This document shows positions 45,212-54,324 of a stretch of DNA of 64,000 nucleotides, one piece after another. The notes under the pieces were generated by a model that saw only the letters and a list, made by a program, of their open reading frames with translations, was not told the DNA's origin and ran no database searches. Where the stretch lies: contig NZ_CP083582.1 of assembly GCF_020091585.1 (NCBI RefSeq), positions 2,790,001 to 2,854,000 on the forward strand, given 5' to 3'. The first letter of the stretch is position 1, and the number at the start of each line of letters is the position of its first letter. The position numbers and the translations under genes are program-made. Source of the stretch: Kovacikia minuta CCNUW1. GTDB taxonomy: Bacteria; Cyanobacteriota; Cyanobacteriia; Leptolyngbyales; Leptolyngbyaceae.

Positions 45212-46160
45212 TGAAATTGCTCTCTCTTGTACGGACCTCAATCTGCTCGTTCTGTTTGATGTTGTCATGGCAGAGCGCAACGTTGGTCGCGCAGCCGATC
45301 GCTTGCATCTGTCGCCATCGGCAGTGAGCCACGGTTTGGGTCGTTTGCGTCGGCTGTTCAACGATCCGCTGTTCCTCAGAACACCAAAAGGGGTCGTCCC
45401 AACGGCACGCGCGATGGATCTAGCTGTCCCAATCGCCGATATTCTGGCGCGGGTGAAGAGTGTCATGGCACTCACTGAACCGTTTGATCCAGCCACATCC
45501 TCGCGCCGTTTTACGATCGGAGCACCCGATGGTGTTTCAGCCGTGTTTCTGACGCCGCTGCTCACTGAACTCAACAAAGCCGCACCTGGAATCGATCTGG
45601 GTATCCGCCAATTGCTACCAACGGCAGGAGAATCCTCACCCGATCGCGCCTGGCGAGAAGCTTTTACTGACCTGGATGCCCACGCGATGGACATTGCCAT
45701 TCTGCCAATAGACGACATCGCTGCCAGGTTTCTTGCAAAAAACCTGTATGAGGAAGACTTTGTGATTGCAGCCCGCGTCGGACATCCGTTCCTAGTTGAA
45801 CCGACGCTCGATCGCTATTGCCAGATGCAGCACCTCGTGGTTTCGCTAACCGGCGATGCGTTTGGCTTTGTCGATCGCATTCTGGCGGAGGAGGGACGCA
45901 GACGCCGAATTGCGCTGACTGTTCCGAACTTCATGTTTGCCCTCGCAATTCTTGCTGAAACCGATCTAATTTCAGCCCTGCCAAAGCGTTTTGTCGATAT
46001 GCATGCACAGCGTTTTGGGGTGGTGGGCACAGAGGCACCGCTGGCACTGGGGCGTTTCCGGCTCAATGCTGTTGTTCCAAAGGTCGCCATGATGGATCTG
46101 GGTCTAGCGTGGCTCTTTAATCTGCTGGAAGGTTCTTGCCCAGCGCGATCGCCTGGTTGA
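45204..46160 (+). CDS. LysR family transcriptional regulator
   Basis: 318 residues. The N-terminal winged HTH is DLNLLVLFDVVMAERNVGRA, ADRLHLSPSAVSHGLGRLRR and FNDPLFLRTPKGVVPT. A periplasmic-binding-like effector domain follows (RRFTIGAPDGVSAVFLTPLL to the C-terminus), similar to the NodD/Syr-type subgroup. It likely activates the divergent NTF2-like/methyltransferase operon in response to an unknown small molecule. The start codon sits in a palindrome, which is somewhat unusual. Confidence 0.92.
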   Translation: MLNEIALSCTDLNLLVLFDVVMAERNVGRAADRLHLSPSAVSHGLGRLRRLFNDPLFLRTPKGVVPTARAMDLAVPIADILARVKSVMALTEPFDPATSSRRFTIGAPDGVSAVFLTPLLTELNKAAPGIDLGIRQLLPTAGESSPDRAWREAFTDLDAHAMDIAILPIDDIAARFLAKNLYEEDFVIAARVGHPFLVEPTLDRYCQMQHLVVSLTGDAFGFVDRILAEEGRRRRIALTVPNFMFALAILAETDLISALPKRFVDMHAQRFGVVGTEAPLALGRFRLNAVVPKVAMMDLGLAWLFNLLEGSCPARSPG

Positions 46161-46269
46161 ATTGCTTACCCTAATCGCCCGATCTTCCCCATCTTCTCAC
46201 CCCCGTTCCTCCCTCCTCCCTCCTCACCTCTTAGAATAGAAGTGAACTATTAAGAAACGTAAGGTTTTC

Positions 46270-47172
46270 ATGGCTGATCAGCTAGTTCGAGCAACTGCGG
46301 CTGAGGGTGGCATCCGGGCTGTAGGAGTAATTACAACTGACTTGACAGAGGAAGCGCGACAACGCCACAAGCTTTCCTACGTCGCTACGGCAGCACTCGG
46401 TCGAACCATGTCGGCTGGGTTGTTGCTTGCCTCTAATATGAAGCATCCCCGATCGCGGGTAAGCCTCCGAATTCAGGGGGATGGTCCCCTGGGTCGGGTC
46501 ATTGTTGATGCAGGGTTAGACGGAACGGTAAGGGGGTATGTCGATCACCCTGAGGTGGAATTGCCAACCAACGCGAGCGGCAAACTGGATGTTGGCATGG
46601 CAGTTGGACGCCTGGGGTATGTTTATGTCCTGCGCGACGTGGGTAGCGACTTCCCTTATACCAGCACGGTTGAATTAGTTTCGGGCGAGATTGGGGAGGA
46701 CATTACCCATTATCTGGCCCATTCTGAACAAACTCCCTCTGCCCTGATGTTGGGTGAATCGGTTGATACCCACGGGGTTACCTCATCGGGTGGGATGTTA
46801 ATTCAGGTGATGCCAAAAGCGACCAGGGATGAAACCCTGGTCGCAGCGCTGGAATCCCGAATTACTACCCTTTCAGGGTTTACTTCCCTGTTACGGGAGG
46901 GAAATAACCTGCCCGATATTTTTGAACACCTGTTAGGCGATATGGGTCTGGAGATTTTACCGGATGATCAGGATGTGCGGTTTTACTGCGGCTGCTCCTA
47001 CAATCGTGCCCTGCGTGCCCTGAAGCTATTTAGCATTCCCGAACTGGAGGATATGATTGCGGAAGACCAGGGAGCTGAGGCAATCTGTGATTTCTGCGGT
47101 AATGTCTACAAGGCAGGTGTGGAAGATTTGAATCGCTTGATTGGTGACTTGCAGGCAGAATCTTCTAGTTAG
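46270..47172 (+). CDS. hslO: Redox-regulated chaperone Hsp33
   Basis: 300 residues, the usual length. Starts MADQLVRATAAEGGIRAVGV, contains SLRIQGDGPLGRVIVDAGLD and the C-terminal zinc centre FYCGCSYNRA ... CDFCGNVY, with CxC and CxxC cysteines that form disulfides upon oxidation. It protects unfolding proteins during oxidative stress in the cytoplasm. Monocistronic, followed by a low-complexity purine-rich spacer. Confidence 0.97.
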   Translation: MADQLVRATAAEGGIRAVGVITTDLTEEARQRHKLSYVATAALGRTMSAGLLLASNMKHPRSRVSLRIQGDGPLGRVIVDAGLDGTVRGYVDHPEVELPTNASGKLDVGMAVGRLGYVYVLRDVGSDFPYTSTVELVSGEIGEDITHYLAHSEQTPSALMLGESVDTHGVTSSGGMLIQVMPKATRDETLVAALESRITTLSGFTSLLREGNNLPDIFEHLLGDMGLEILPDDQDVRFYCGCSYNRALRALKLFSIPELEDMIAEDQGAEAICDFCGNVYKAGVEDLNRLIGDLQAESSS

Positions 47173-47313
47173 AAAAAGGCAGAAGGCAGAGGGCAGAGGG
47201 CAGAAGGAGAGAGAAAGAAGATGGGGGAGGTAGAGAAGATGGGGAAGATGGGATAGCGTGATGGCTTTTATCCTTTATCCCTTATCCTTTATCCTTTCCC
47301 CACTCCCCATTCC
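47173..47313. repeat. Low-complexity heptamer-type spacer
   Basis: Purine-rich units such as GGCAGAAGGCAGAGGGCAGA, then pyrimidine-rich TTATCCTTTATCC and CCCCATTCCCTACTCC units, giving an imperfect inverted layout between the convergent hslO and DUF1275 genes. Similar units recur at 52562-52784, 54003-54324, 61627-61850 and 62533-62760 and are a feature of this genome. Confidence 0.75.
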
Positions 47314-48117
47314 CTACTCCCCACTCCCCATTTTGCTCTCCTGTCGCTGGGTATCCATTGCCAGTAGGGCGATCGCGATCGCTGGCACCAAAATCGCCCA
47401 AAATCCCCATTCGCGCATAAAGAAAGCACCACAGGCGGCACCGATCACGAAGCCAATCACGGCACTGCCCATTCTGCCTATTCTTTGTTGCAATTCCTGG
47501 CGTTGAGCAAGAGGGGTTTCCATTCTTTGGTAGTCCCGTATCAGCACAAACCGGGAAACATCAATGACAAATTGCGTCAAGTTTCCAGTCATCACAGTCG
47601 TTGACGGCAGGTTGCTAAAGACTTCCCGCATCAGCGCATTCCGGATACCCATAGCAAACACTCCGGCTGAGCCAACAATAAACATGGATCGGACATCCAC
47701 TTCCAACTTCGTCTGTGGAATCATGGCAATGCCGATCGCGCTAAAAAATAGAAGCGCCACAACTTCAAACCACAACAAATGGGATAAGCGCGGGTTACGA
47801 GTCCGCGTAATCACCGTTGTTAAAACCACTGCGGCGATAAAGACAGGAATTACACCCAGCCGCACCCAAACCGATTCTTCCCCTGCGCCAGCCAGCTCTG
47901 CGCCAGCCACCACCAGGTTTCCCGTCACATGGGCGACAAACAGGCTATTCAACCGCAGAAATCCAGCCGTATCCACGTAACCTGCAACCCAGCTCAACAC
48001 ACCGGTAACGATTCGGATGTCTTGCCACACTTTCATAAATGCCTTCTGCCTTGCTTGCACTGAATCGGGAATCGCCAGGGATCGCGAAACCCTGAGGGTA
48101 TTCCTCTCTGCAATCAT
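47314..48117 (-). CDS. DUF1275 (YoaK) family membrane protein
   Basis: 267 residues with six to seven hydrophobic segments. The family features are LSWVAGYVDTAGFLRLNSLF, VAHVTGNLVVAGAEL, AMGIRNALMREV and STTVMTGNLTQFVIDVSRF. The start is not certain; MKVWQDIRIVTG at residue 28 could be a shorter alternative. The C-terminal residues SKMGSGE are encoded by the low-complexity spacer. Function unknown. Confidence 0.88.
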   Translation of the reverse strand: MIAERNTLRVSRSLAIPDSVQARQKAFMKVWQDIRIVTGVLSWVAGYVDTAGFLRLNSLFVAHVTGNLVVAGAELAGAGEESVWVRLGVIPVFIAAVVLTTVITRTRNPRLSHLLWFEVVALLFFSAIGIAMIPQTKLEVDVRSMFIVGSAGVFAMGIRNALMREVFSNLPSTTVMTGNLTQFVIDVSRFVLIRDYQRMETPLAQRQELQQRIGRMGSAVIGFVIGAACGAFFMREWGFWAILVPAIAIALLAMDTQRQESKMGSGE

Positions 48118-48345
48118 TCCACAAATCTTTGTTCAAATGTCTTGCTTGTAGAGAATTCATCGCAATTTGAGTTCTGGTCTAATGGTTTACAGCAGATTTC
48201 CCGTAAGTAACCCAAATTGATGAGGAAGCTGTCAACAACCCTGTCTTTTGCTGCCCGACAGTTGCCAACCCTCAGCCCTCTAAAAAAGGCTGAAAGCGAT
48301 GAGCTGAAAGCTGTCTAAACTTTTACCGTAATTGAGGCTTGCCTA

Positions 48346-49362
48346 ATGTTGGTCACCAAACAACCTGTTCTAAAACGATTTTGGTATCCTGTTCTGCCAG
48401 TCAGCCATCTGTTACCTGGTAAACCGCAGTCGTTTGAGTTGTTAGGCCAGCCAATTGCCCTCTGGATGGATCGAAATGGCAACCCAGCGGCGATCGCCGA
48501 CCGCTGCTGCCACCGTTCTGCCCAACTCTCTGGGGGCGTTGTGATCGATGGGAATCTTCGCTGTCCCTATCACGGTTGGTGTTTTAACGCAGCAGGAACC
48601 TGTGTCCAGGTTCCCCAACTTGAGGAACGATCGATCCCCAAAACCTACCAGGTTGCAGGCTATCACTGTACCGAACGCTACGACTATATTTGGGTTTGCC
48701 TGGACGAACCGCTCCAGCCCATTCCAGAAATTCCAGAAGTGGCAGATCCCAATTTCCGATTCATTCACGAGTTTTATGAAACCTGGAAAGTCAGTGGATT
48801 GCGCTGCATCGAAAATTCCTTCGACAGTGCCCACGGTAATTTTGTTCACGCCAGCTCCTGGGGGGATCAAAAAAACCCGGTGCCCCCTCCGATCGATGAA
48901 ATTGTGAATACGGACAGCGGCTTTTTGATGAAGCACTGGGTAGAAGTTCTCAACCCGGACTTACAAAAGAAAAATTTAGGGATTCAGGCAGAAAAGACAA
49001 TCCGTACCAACGAACGGCGCTGGTTTATGCCCTTTGCTCGCACGCTCAAAATTCAATATCCAAATGGGGTGATTCATCTGATCTTTACTGCCTACACCCC
49101 CATTGATGACCAGACCTCTCAGTTGGTGCAATTTTGTCTGCGAAATGACACGGAAGCAGAGGCAAAAGCGGCTGATATTATTGCCTTCGATCGACAGGTC
49201 ACGCTGGAAGACCGGACCGTTCTAGAAACCACCGACTACGATGCGCCCCTGACGATCGCTGAAGAGCAACACATGGCATCCGACAAACCGGGTATCCTGA
49301 TGCGCCATCAACTGGCAGCCCTATTGAAGTCCCACGGAGAAGTTGAGAAACGAAGAATGTAG
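48346..49362 (+). CDS. Rieske-type aromatic ring-hydroxylating oxygenase subunit
   Basis: 338 residues. The N-terminal Rieske [2Fe-2S] domain has ligands in CCHRSAQLSGG and CPYHGWCFN. The catalytic domain has a mononuclear iron site with His in ENSFDSAHGNFVHA. The closing region (ARTLKIQYPNGVIHLIFTAY) fits the cyanobacterial clade of PaO/CAO-like or VanA-like oxygenases. The substrate is not known. Nine bases separate it from the exosortase gene, but a functional link is not obvious. Confidence 0.9.
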   Translation: MLVTKQPVLKRFWYPVLPVSHLLPGKPQSFELLGQPIALWMDRNGNPAAIADRCCHRSAQLSGGVVIDGNLRCPYHGWCFNAAGTCVQVPQLEERSIPKTYQVAGYHCTERYDYIWVCLDEPLQPIPEIPEVADPNFRFIHEFYETWKVSGLRCIENSFDSAHGNFVHASSWGDQKNPVPPPIDEIVNTDSGFLMKHWVEVLNPDLQKKNLGIQAEKTIRTNERRWFMPFARTLKIQYPNGVIHLIFTAYTPIDDQTSQLVQFCLRNDTEAEAKAADIIAFDRQVTLEDRTVLETTDYDAPLTIAEEQHMASDKPGILMRHQLAALLKSHGEVEKRRM

Positions 49363-49371
49363 AATAGCAGC

Positions 49372-50322
49372 ATGAATTGGATCATGCATTTACAAAAGCC
49401 AGCCTTTTGGTTGCTGGCAATTTTTGCGGCGATCGCGGCTCTGCATCTGACCTTATTTAACCGGGCAAATGAGACTGATCTGTTCTCTATCAGTCTTCTA
49501 TTTTGGATTGCAGCAGGTTCCTTAATTTGGGAAAAGCGCCATCAACTGACCCTGGAAAGCGGAGCATTTGCCAGTCTATTGGGGACAGGTTTGTTGGCGA
49601 TCGTCCTCCTCAGAAGTACCGCCTTACCCGAAGCGGGGTTAGTTCTGAGGGCACAACCCTTTGTTGCAGTTTTGGGAGTAGCGCTGCTTGCCTCTGGTTT
49701 TCGGGGATTGTACCAGTACTGGAAAGAACTGATGATCTTTGGGTCGTTGGTGCTGTACACCCTCTTCGAGTTACTTCTCAAATCGATCGACCTGGCTCCC
49801 TTAACCGCTAGAATTTCTACCCTGTTGCTTTTGTATGCAGGTTTTCCGGTTAAGCGCGAGGGCGTTTTTTTGCGCTTGCCAACGGGAGGAGTGGAAGTCT
49901 ACGGAGGCTGTTCTGGCATCCACAGCATCCTGTTTATGCTGTGCGTAGCCGTTTTGTTCCTGGTTATGGTTCCGCTTCGTTCCCCCTTCCAAAAAGCGGT
50001 TTGTGTCGTTGTAGCAGCGTTGCTGGGTTTTTTGGTGAACTCCTTACGAGTCGCGTTTCTGGCAATCTTGAACGCCTATTCTCCCAAAGAGGTATTTGAA
50101 TACTGGCACGAAGGCAGTGGCTCGATGATTTATGCGATGATTTCGGTGGTACTATTTGGGGCTTTTTGCTGGCTTGCCTTCCTTCGATCACCTCGAACGA
50201 CCTCAGACCCAATTCAGGGGTCAGAAGCTGGGAGTCAGGAGTCAGGAGTTAGAAGCCAGGAGGCAGGAGTTAGGAATTCCCCCAAGCGCCTCAGTTCCCA
50301 TCGGGTGCAGGAGCCTGAGTAA
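49372..50322 (+). CDS. Cyanoexosortase A
   Basis: 316 residues with about eight membrane segments. Exosortase catalytic residues are Cys in VYGGCSGIHSI (near 180), Arg in VNSLRVAFLAI (near 226) and His in FEYWHEGSGSMIYA (near 246). Exosortases cut and sort PEP-CTERM-like proteins to the surface, usually linked with extracellular polysaccharide. The C-terminal about 45 residues (GSEAGSQESGVRSQEAGVRN) are encoded by a short DNA repeat and look like a recent extension. Followed three bases later by its partner gene. Confidence 0.92.
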   Translation: MNWIMHLQKPAFWLLAIFAAIAALHLTLFNRANETDLFSISLLFWIAAGSLIWEKRHQLTLESGAFASLLGTGLLAIVLLRSTALPEAGLVLRAQPFVAVLGVALLASGFRGLYQYWKELMIFGSLVLYTLFELLLKSIDLAPLTARISTLLLLYAGFPVKREGVFLRLPTGGVEVYGGCSGIHSILFMLCVAVLFLVMVPLRSPFQKAVCVVVAALLGFLVNSLRVAFLAILNAYSPKEVFEYWHEGSGSMIYAMISVVLFGAFCWLAFLRSPRTTSDPIQGSEAGSQESGVRSQEAGVRNSPKRLSSHRVQEPE

Positions 50323-50325
50323 GCG

Positions 50326-51009
50326 ATGAAGTCTTTCTGGCAGCCAGTCCGGCTCTCACTATTGGTTGGCGTGTTGGGCAGTGTTGTGGGGATATGGGGA
50401 TGGACGATCGCGGCTCCCAAAACAGGAAAAGTAGCCCAGAACAATGCCTATCCCTTTCCGGCGATCGTTCCCCTGACGACGTGGCAGTTGCTCAAAACCA
50501 CTCCCCTCCCTCCTAACCCCAGCACCAACCTCTCCCCTGGGCAGCGCTACCAGTATCGCAACACCCAGACTTCTCTGGAAGTAGAAGCGCGAGTGATGGG
50601 CGGCGATGACAACATCAGTCGGTTTTTGGAAACCTACACTGCCATCGGCGCAGATAAAGTAAATCTTGTAATTAAGAACCAACCGCAAGTGGGCTTCTAC
50701 GGAGTTTTGACCCACAACGGGCGGGCATATTTAACAGCCTGCATTAACCACCAGGGGGGAAGCACCGTCACAGAGCAGCAATTCCGGCAAAATCCCCAGA
50801 ATTATCATTTGCAGGTCAACCGTGTACTACCCTGGTTACTGGGTCGAGAAACGTTAATCGATCGCCGCTGCTTGTGGACTTTGATGTCTACTCCCATGCC
50901 CACAACGGCAAAGGTTGAAACGATCGCCTCAGCGGAGACTTTCAAAACACTGGAAACCGCCTGGTTCTCCTGGTACGAGTGGTGGCAGCCCAATTTTCTA
51001 AAACCTTGA
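50326..51009 (+). CDS. Cyanoexosortase A system-associated protein
   Basis: 227 residues. A single N-terminal membrane segment (LSLLVGVLGSVVGIWGW) is followed by a periplasmic domain starting near LTTWQLLKTTPLPP and containing YRNTQTSLEVEARVMGGDDN and GFYGVLTHNGRAYLTACINH, typical of the EpsI-like partner of cyanoexosortase A. It starts three bases after the exosortase stop, so the two form one operon. The role is unknown but always linked to the sorting enzyme. Confidence 0.88.
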   Translation: MKSFWQPVRLSLLVGVLGSVVGIWGWTIAAPKTGKVAQNNAYPFPAIVPLTTWQLLKTTPLPPNPSTNLSPGQRYQYRNTQTSLEVEARVMGGDDNISRFLETYTAIGADKVNLVIKNQPQVGFYGVLTHNGRAYLTACINHQGGSTVTEQQFRQNPQNYHLQVNRVLPWLLGRETLIDRRCLWTLMSTPMPTTAKVETIASAETFKTLETAWFSWYEWWQPNFLKP

Positions 51010-51122
51010 AACGTTGTGGGTTGTTGCTGATTGGTTGTTTATCTATCCAGGCACTACCGCCACCCATCCCTAACCACCAACCCCGAATTCCCAAGTATCC
51101 AACAAACCCTCCTTTCTAATTT

Positions 51123-51845
51123 ATGGCTGAGTCATCTACCGAGTATCTGTCAGTCTACAGGCTGCGTTGGGTGGGCTATTGTCTTTTGCTGTTTGCATTG
51201 ATTGATAGCGTCCTGGCATTTATCCCCCCAAATTTTGGTGATCCCACCTGGCGGTTGCAAATCATTGGGAAATTAGTCGAAACCGTTGCCATTCCCATTC
51301 TGGGGTTTGCCCTTGTGTTTGAGGGTGAGTTTTTCGGACGCAAACCCGTTGAAAAGCTCCCCCTGGCTATTCTTTCCTGGATTTGTTTGGGGTTAAGTGT
51401 GGTCTATCTGCTGCTGATTCCACCCGGATTGTTGGGGGGAGTTCACCTGCAAACCCAACTGGGGCAACTGAGTCCAAGTGCGATCGAACAACAACTGACC
51501 CGTCAGGCAACGCCCGTTCTGGCACAGCTTCAGCAACTTGAAACCCAGCTCAACCAGAGTGACCCAGAACAAATCAAAAACCTGGGAAAGCAACTCGACT
51601 CGCTTGGGGTTGCCGTTACCACAGACAATCCGGAGCAGTTGAAAGCCAATATGCTGACACGCATCAACCAGTTACGGGCACAAACCCAGCAACAAATCAA
51701 AACCCAAACCCAGGTCAAAATTCAAGAGGTAGAAGCAAAGAAGTCAGAAATCCGCAAGAATGCTGTGAAATGGAGCCTGGGTGCCCTGATTTCGAGTGTG
51801 TTGTTCTTTGTGTTGTGGAGGAGCAGTGGTTGGGCGCGGAGCTAA
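51123..51845 (+). CDS. HpsJ-like membrane protein
   Basis: 240 residues. Three N-terminal membrane segments (CLLLFALIDSVLAFIPP, VAIPILGFALVFEGEF, ILSWICLGLSVVYLLLIPPG), then a long coiled coil rich in Gln (LAQLQQLETQLNQSDPEQIK ... QQQIKTQTQVKIQEVEAKKS), and a last membrane segment LGALISSVLFFVLWR. This architecture matches the HpsJ family named for hormogonium polysaccharide in filamentous cyanobacteria. Its stop overlaps the convergent ABC ATPase gene by four bases. Confidence 0.82.
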   Translation: MAESSTEYLSVYRLRWVGYCLLLFALIDSVLAFIPPNFGDPTWRLQIIGKLVETVAIPILGFALVFEGEFFGRKPVEKLPLAILSWICLGLSVVYLLLIPPGLLGGVHLQTQLGQLSPSAIEQQLTRQATPVLAQLQQLETQLNQSDPEQIKNLGKQLDSLGVAVTTDNPEQLKANMLTRINQLRAQTQQQIKTQTQVKIQEVEAKKSEIRKNAVKWSLGALISSVLFFVLWRSSGWARS

Positions 51846-52561
51846 GCCATCGCCATCACATGAGCCAGATCTTCGGGTGCCAGATAGGGATTTACGACCT
51901 GTCCATCTTTAAACCAGATAATCCGGCGGGTGCGGCGGGCAACATCCGGTTCGTGGGTGACCATGACGACCGTGATGCCGCTGGCGTTGAGTTCGGAGAA
52001 AATATTAAGGACTTCTTCCGTGGTGCGCGAGTCTAAGGCTCCTGTCGGTTCATCTGCTAACAGCAACACTGGACGGTTGACAATGGCACGGGCGATCGCC
52101 ACCCGCTGTTGTTGCCCCCCCGACATCTGGTTCGGACGATTGTTCATCCGATTTCCCAACCCAACCCTGACCAAGGCTTCCGTTGCCCGCTCCCGCCGTT
52201 CCTCCGGTGGAACCTTCGCATAGACCATCGGCAACATGACATTTTCCAGCGCATTCAGTTGGGGCAACAAATGGAACTGCTGGAACACAAACCCAATCTT
52301 GCGATTCCGAATTTTTGCCAGATCTGAGTCCGCCAACTGCGCTACATCCAGTCCATCCAGGTAATAGCTACCAGAAGTGGGGCGATCGAGGCAGCCAATC
52401 ATATTCATCATCGTCGATTTGCCCGAACCAGACGCCCCCATAATGGCGCAAAACTCGCCCTGCTCAACGATCAGATTAACGCCAGACAAGGCTTTGACTT
52501 CCGTTTCGCCAGAGCCATAGATTTTGTAAATGTCTTCCAGACGAATGATGATGGGGTTCAT
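51842..52561 (-). CDS. MacB-like ABC transporter ATP-binding protein
   Basis: 239 residues with Walker A GASGSGKST, Q-loop GFVFQQFHLL, signature MSGGQQQRVAIARAI, Walker B VLLLADEPTGALD and H-loop VMVTHEPDVA. It belongs to the LolD/MacB class that powers mechanotransmission-type efflux. With the permease (52785-54002) and the HlyD-like adaptor (54325-55674) it forms a tripartite-type exporter; gene order is adaptor, permease, ATPase. Confidence 0.95.
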   Translation of the reverse strand: MNPIIIRLEDIYKIYGSGETEVKALSGVNLIVEQGEFCAIMGASGSGKSTMMNMIGCLDRPTSGSYYLDGLDVAQLADSDLAKIRNRKIGFVFQQFHLLPQLNALENVMLPMVYAKVPPEERRERATEALVRVGLGNRMNNRPNQMSGGQQQRVAIARAIVNRPVLLLADEPTGALDSRTTEEVLNIFSELNASGITVVMVTHEPDVARRTRRIIWFKDGQVVNPYLAPEDLAHVMAMA

Positions 52562-52784
52562 GGGAGGGGGAGGGGGGGGGAGGAGTTTTAAGTTTTGAGT
52601 TTTAAGTTTTAAGTTTGGAGTTTTGAATGAGGGCTGAGGGCTGACAGACGAAGAGGGGATGGAGTGAGGAGATGAGGGGAGGGGAGGGGGTGAGATGAGG
52701 AGAGAATTTTTATCCTTTATCCTTTATCCTTTATCCTTTACTTACCACCTACCCCCTACCACCTGCCACCTACCACCTTCTGCC

Positions 52785-54002
52785 TTAGCTACTTCTCAGT
52801 GCCACGATCGGGTCTAACTTCGCCGCCTGACGTGCGGGGAAGACGCCGAAGAATAAGCCGATACCCCCGGAGACGCCAACTGCCAGGACGATCGCAGCAG
52901 GGGAGATGCTGGCTTTGAGGGGAGTAATCAATCCGACACCCAGAATGCCACTGATGCCGATTGCGGTTCCCAACAAGCCGCCCGCCGCAGAGAGGATGAC
53001 GGCTTCAATCATGAACTGAACCAGGATATCTTGCTGGGATGCACCGATCGCCTTGCGTAACCCAATTTCCTCGGTCCGTTCGGTGACGGAGACCAACATA
53101 ATATTCATAATGCCAATACCGCCAACCAGGAGGGAAATTCCGGCGATCGCTGCTAACATTGCCGTCAAACCACCCGTAATTGTCCCGACAATACTCAGGA
53201 TGTCCTTCTGGGTTTGCACCGTGAAGTCGTCTTCATTGGTAATCTTGTGCCGCAGCCGTAGCAAATTGGTGACCTGGAACTGAGCCGCGCCAATGCTGGC
53301 TTCGTCCTTTGCCGAAATCGAGATAAACGTCAGATCCAAGCCGTAGGGGGAGGTGCGCCCCGTCAAACGATTGGCGTGGGTGGTAATGGGGATATAGGCA
53401 GTGTCATCCTGGTTGTTTCCCAAAAATGCCCCTTTTGCCTGCATGACTCCAATCACCTGGAAGCTCAAACCCCGAATCCGAATTTGCTCGCCAATGGGGT
53501 CACGGTTGCCAAAAAAGCGGGTAGCGATGTCTGCGCCTAAAACAACCACCTGGCTATTTTTTTCCAGATCCTGATTGTTGAGGAACCGTCCTTTCGCCAT
53601 GTCAAAACTGCGTACCGAGAGAAATTCGGGGGTGGCACCAATCACTGAAGAACTTTTGTTGAGGTTGCGGTAAACAATCGGAAGCTGGCTTTGACGTTGG
53701 GCTGCCACTTCTTTAATCGAAGGCACCTGGGCAGCGATCGCCTTCGCATCTTCCAGTACCAGGGTTCTCGGTAAATCGATCGTCCGGTTACGCGCCTGGG
53801 GGCTTCCTGGCGTTACAAACAAAACATTCGGTCCCAACGATTCAAATTGCTCCGATGCCAGCCTTTGTGCCCCCTGCCCCACACCCACCATGGCAATTAC
53901 AGAGGCATTCCCAATAATGATGCCCAACATGGTCAGGGCACTGCGGAGCTTATTTGCAGTCAGCGTTTTGACTGCCATTTTGGTGCTATCGAGGAGATCC
54001 AT
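52785..54002 (-). CDS. MacB/FtsX-type ABC transporter permease
   Basis: 405 residues from ATG 54002 (MDLLDSTKMAVKTLTANKLR); upstream in-frame sequence is spacer. One N-terminal membrane segment (SALTMLGIIIGNASVIAMVG), a periplasmic MacB_PCD domain (about 45-265), then three C-terminal membrane segments, including LLVGGIGIMNIMLVSVTERT and EEIGLRKAIGA. The end VFPARQAAKLDPIVALR is the family signature. It works with the neighbouring ATPase and adaptor to export drugs, peptides or lipids. Confidence 0.95.
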   Translation of the reverse strand: MDLLDSTKMAVKTLTANKLRSALTMLGIIIGNASVIAMVGVGQGAQRLASEQFESLGPNVLFVTPGSPQARNRTIDLPRTLVLEDAKAIAAQVPSIKEVAAQRQSQLPIVYRNLNKSSSVIGATPEFLSVRSFDMAKGRFLNNQDLEKNSQVVVLGADIATRFFGNRDPIGEQIRIRGLSFQVIGVMQAKGAFLGNNQDDTAYIPITTHANRLTGRTSPYGLDLTFISISAKDEASIGAAQFQVTNLLRLRHKITNEDDFTVQTQKDILSIVGTITGGLTAMLAAIAGISLLVGGIGIMNIMLVSVTERTEEIGLRKAIGASQQDILVQFMIEAVILSAAGGLLGTAIGISGILGVGLITPLKASISPAAIVLAVGVSGGIGLFFGVFPARQAAKLDPIVALRSS

Positions 54003-54324
54003 GATGAGAAAAGGATGAGGGATGAAGGATGAAGGATAAAAAAGTGAAGAGGAGTTTTGAGTTTGAATACCCAATTAAATTGAGAATGGGGCAGATGCCT
54101 GTAGGGGTGGGTTTAGTCCGTACCGATTCAGCTCAACCAACCATCTCAACGAAACCTGCCCCTACGATTGTTCGCACTTGCCCAGAAGTTCATTTAAATC
54201 GGTATAAGTTTTGAGGTTTGAGTCAGGTAATGAGGTTACGGGTGAGGAGTAAGCGGCAAGGGATAAATAGAATCATTTTTATCCCTTATCCTTTAGCCCT
54301 TATCCTTTCCCTAACCCCTACCCC
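54003..54324. repeat. Low-complexity spacer with a GTAGGGG inverted repeat
   Basis: Repeated GGATGAAGGATGAAGGATAA and TTATCCTTTAGCCC units plus an inverted repeat of about 16 bp, GTAGGGGTGGGTTTAG at 54101 with GAAACCTGCCCCTAC ending near 54175. The latter resembles small interspersed cyanobacterial repeats. No gene. Confidence 0.6.

Noticed and set aside
44549..45718. A 389-codon minus-strand frame including the NTF2-like gene
   Set aside because: The upstream part overlaps the divergent LysR gene and reads as low-quality Arg/Ser-rich sequence; the natural start is ATG 45088.
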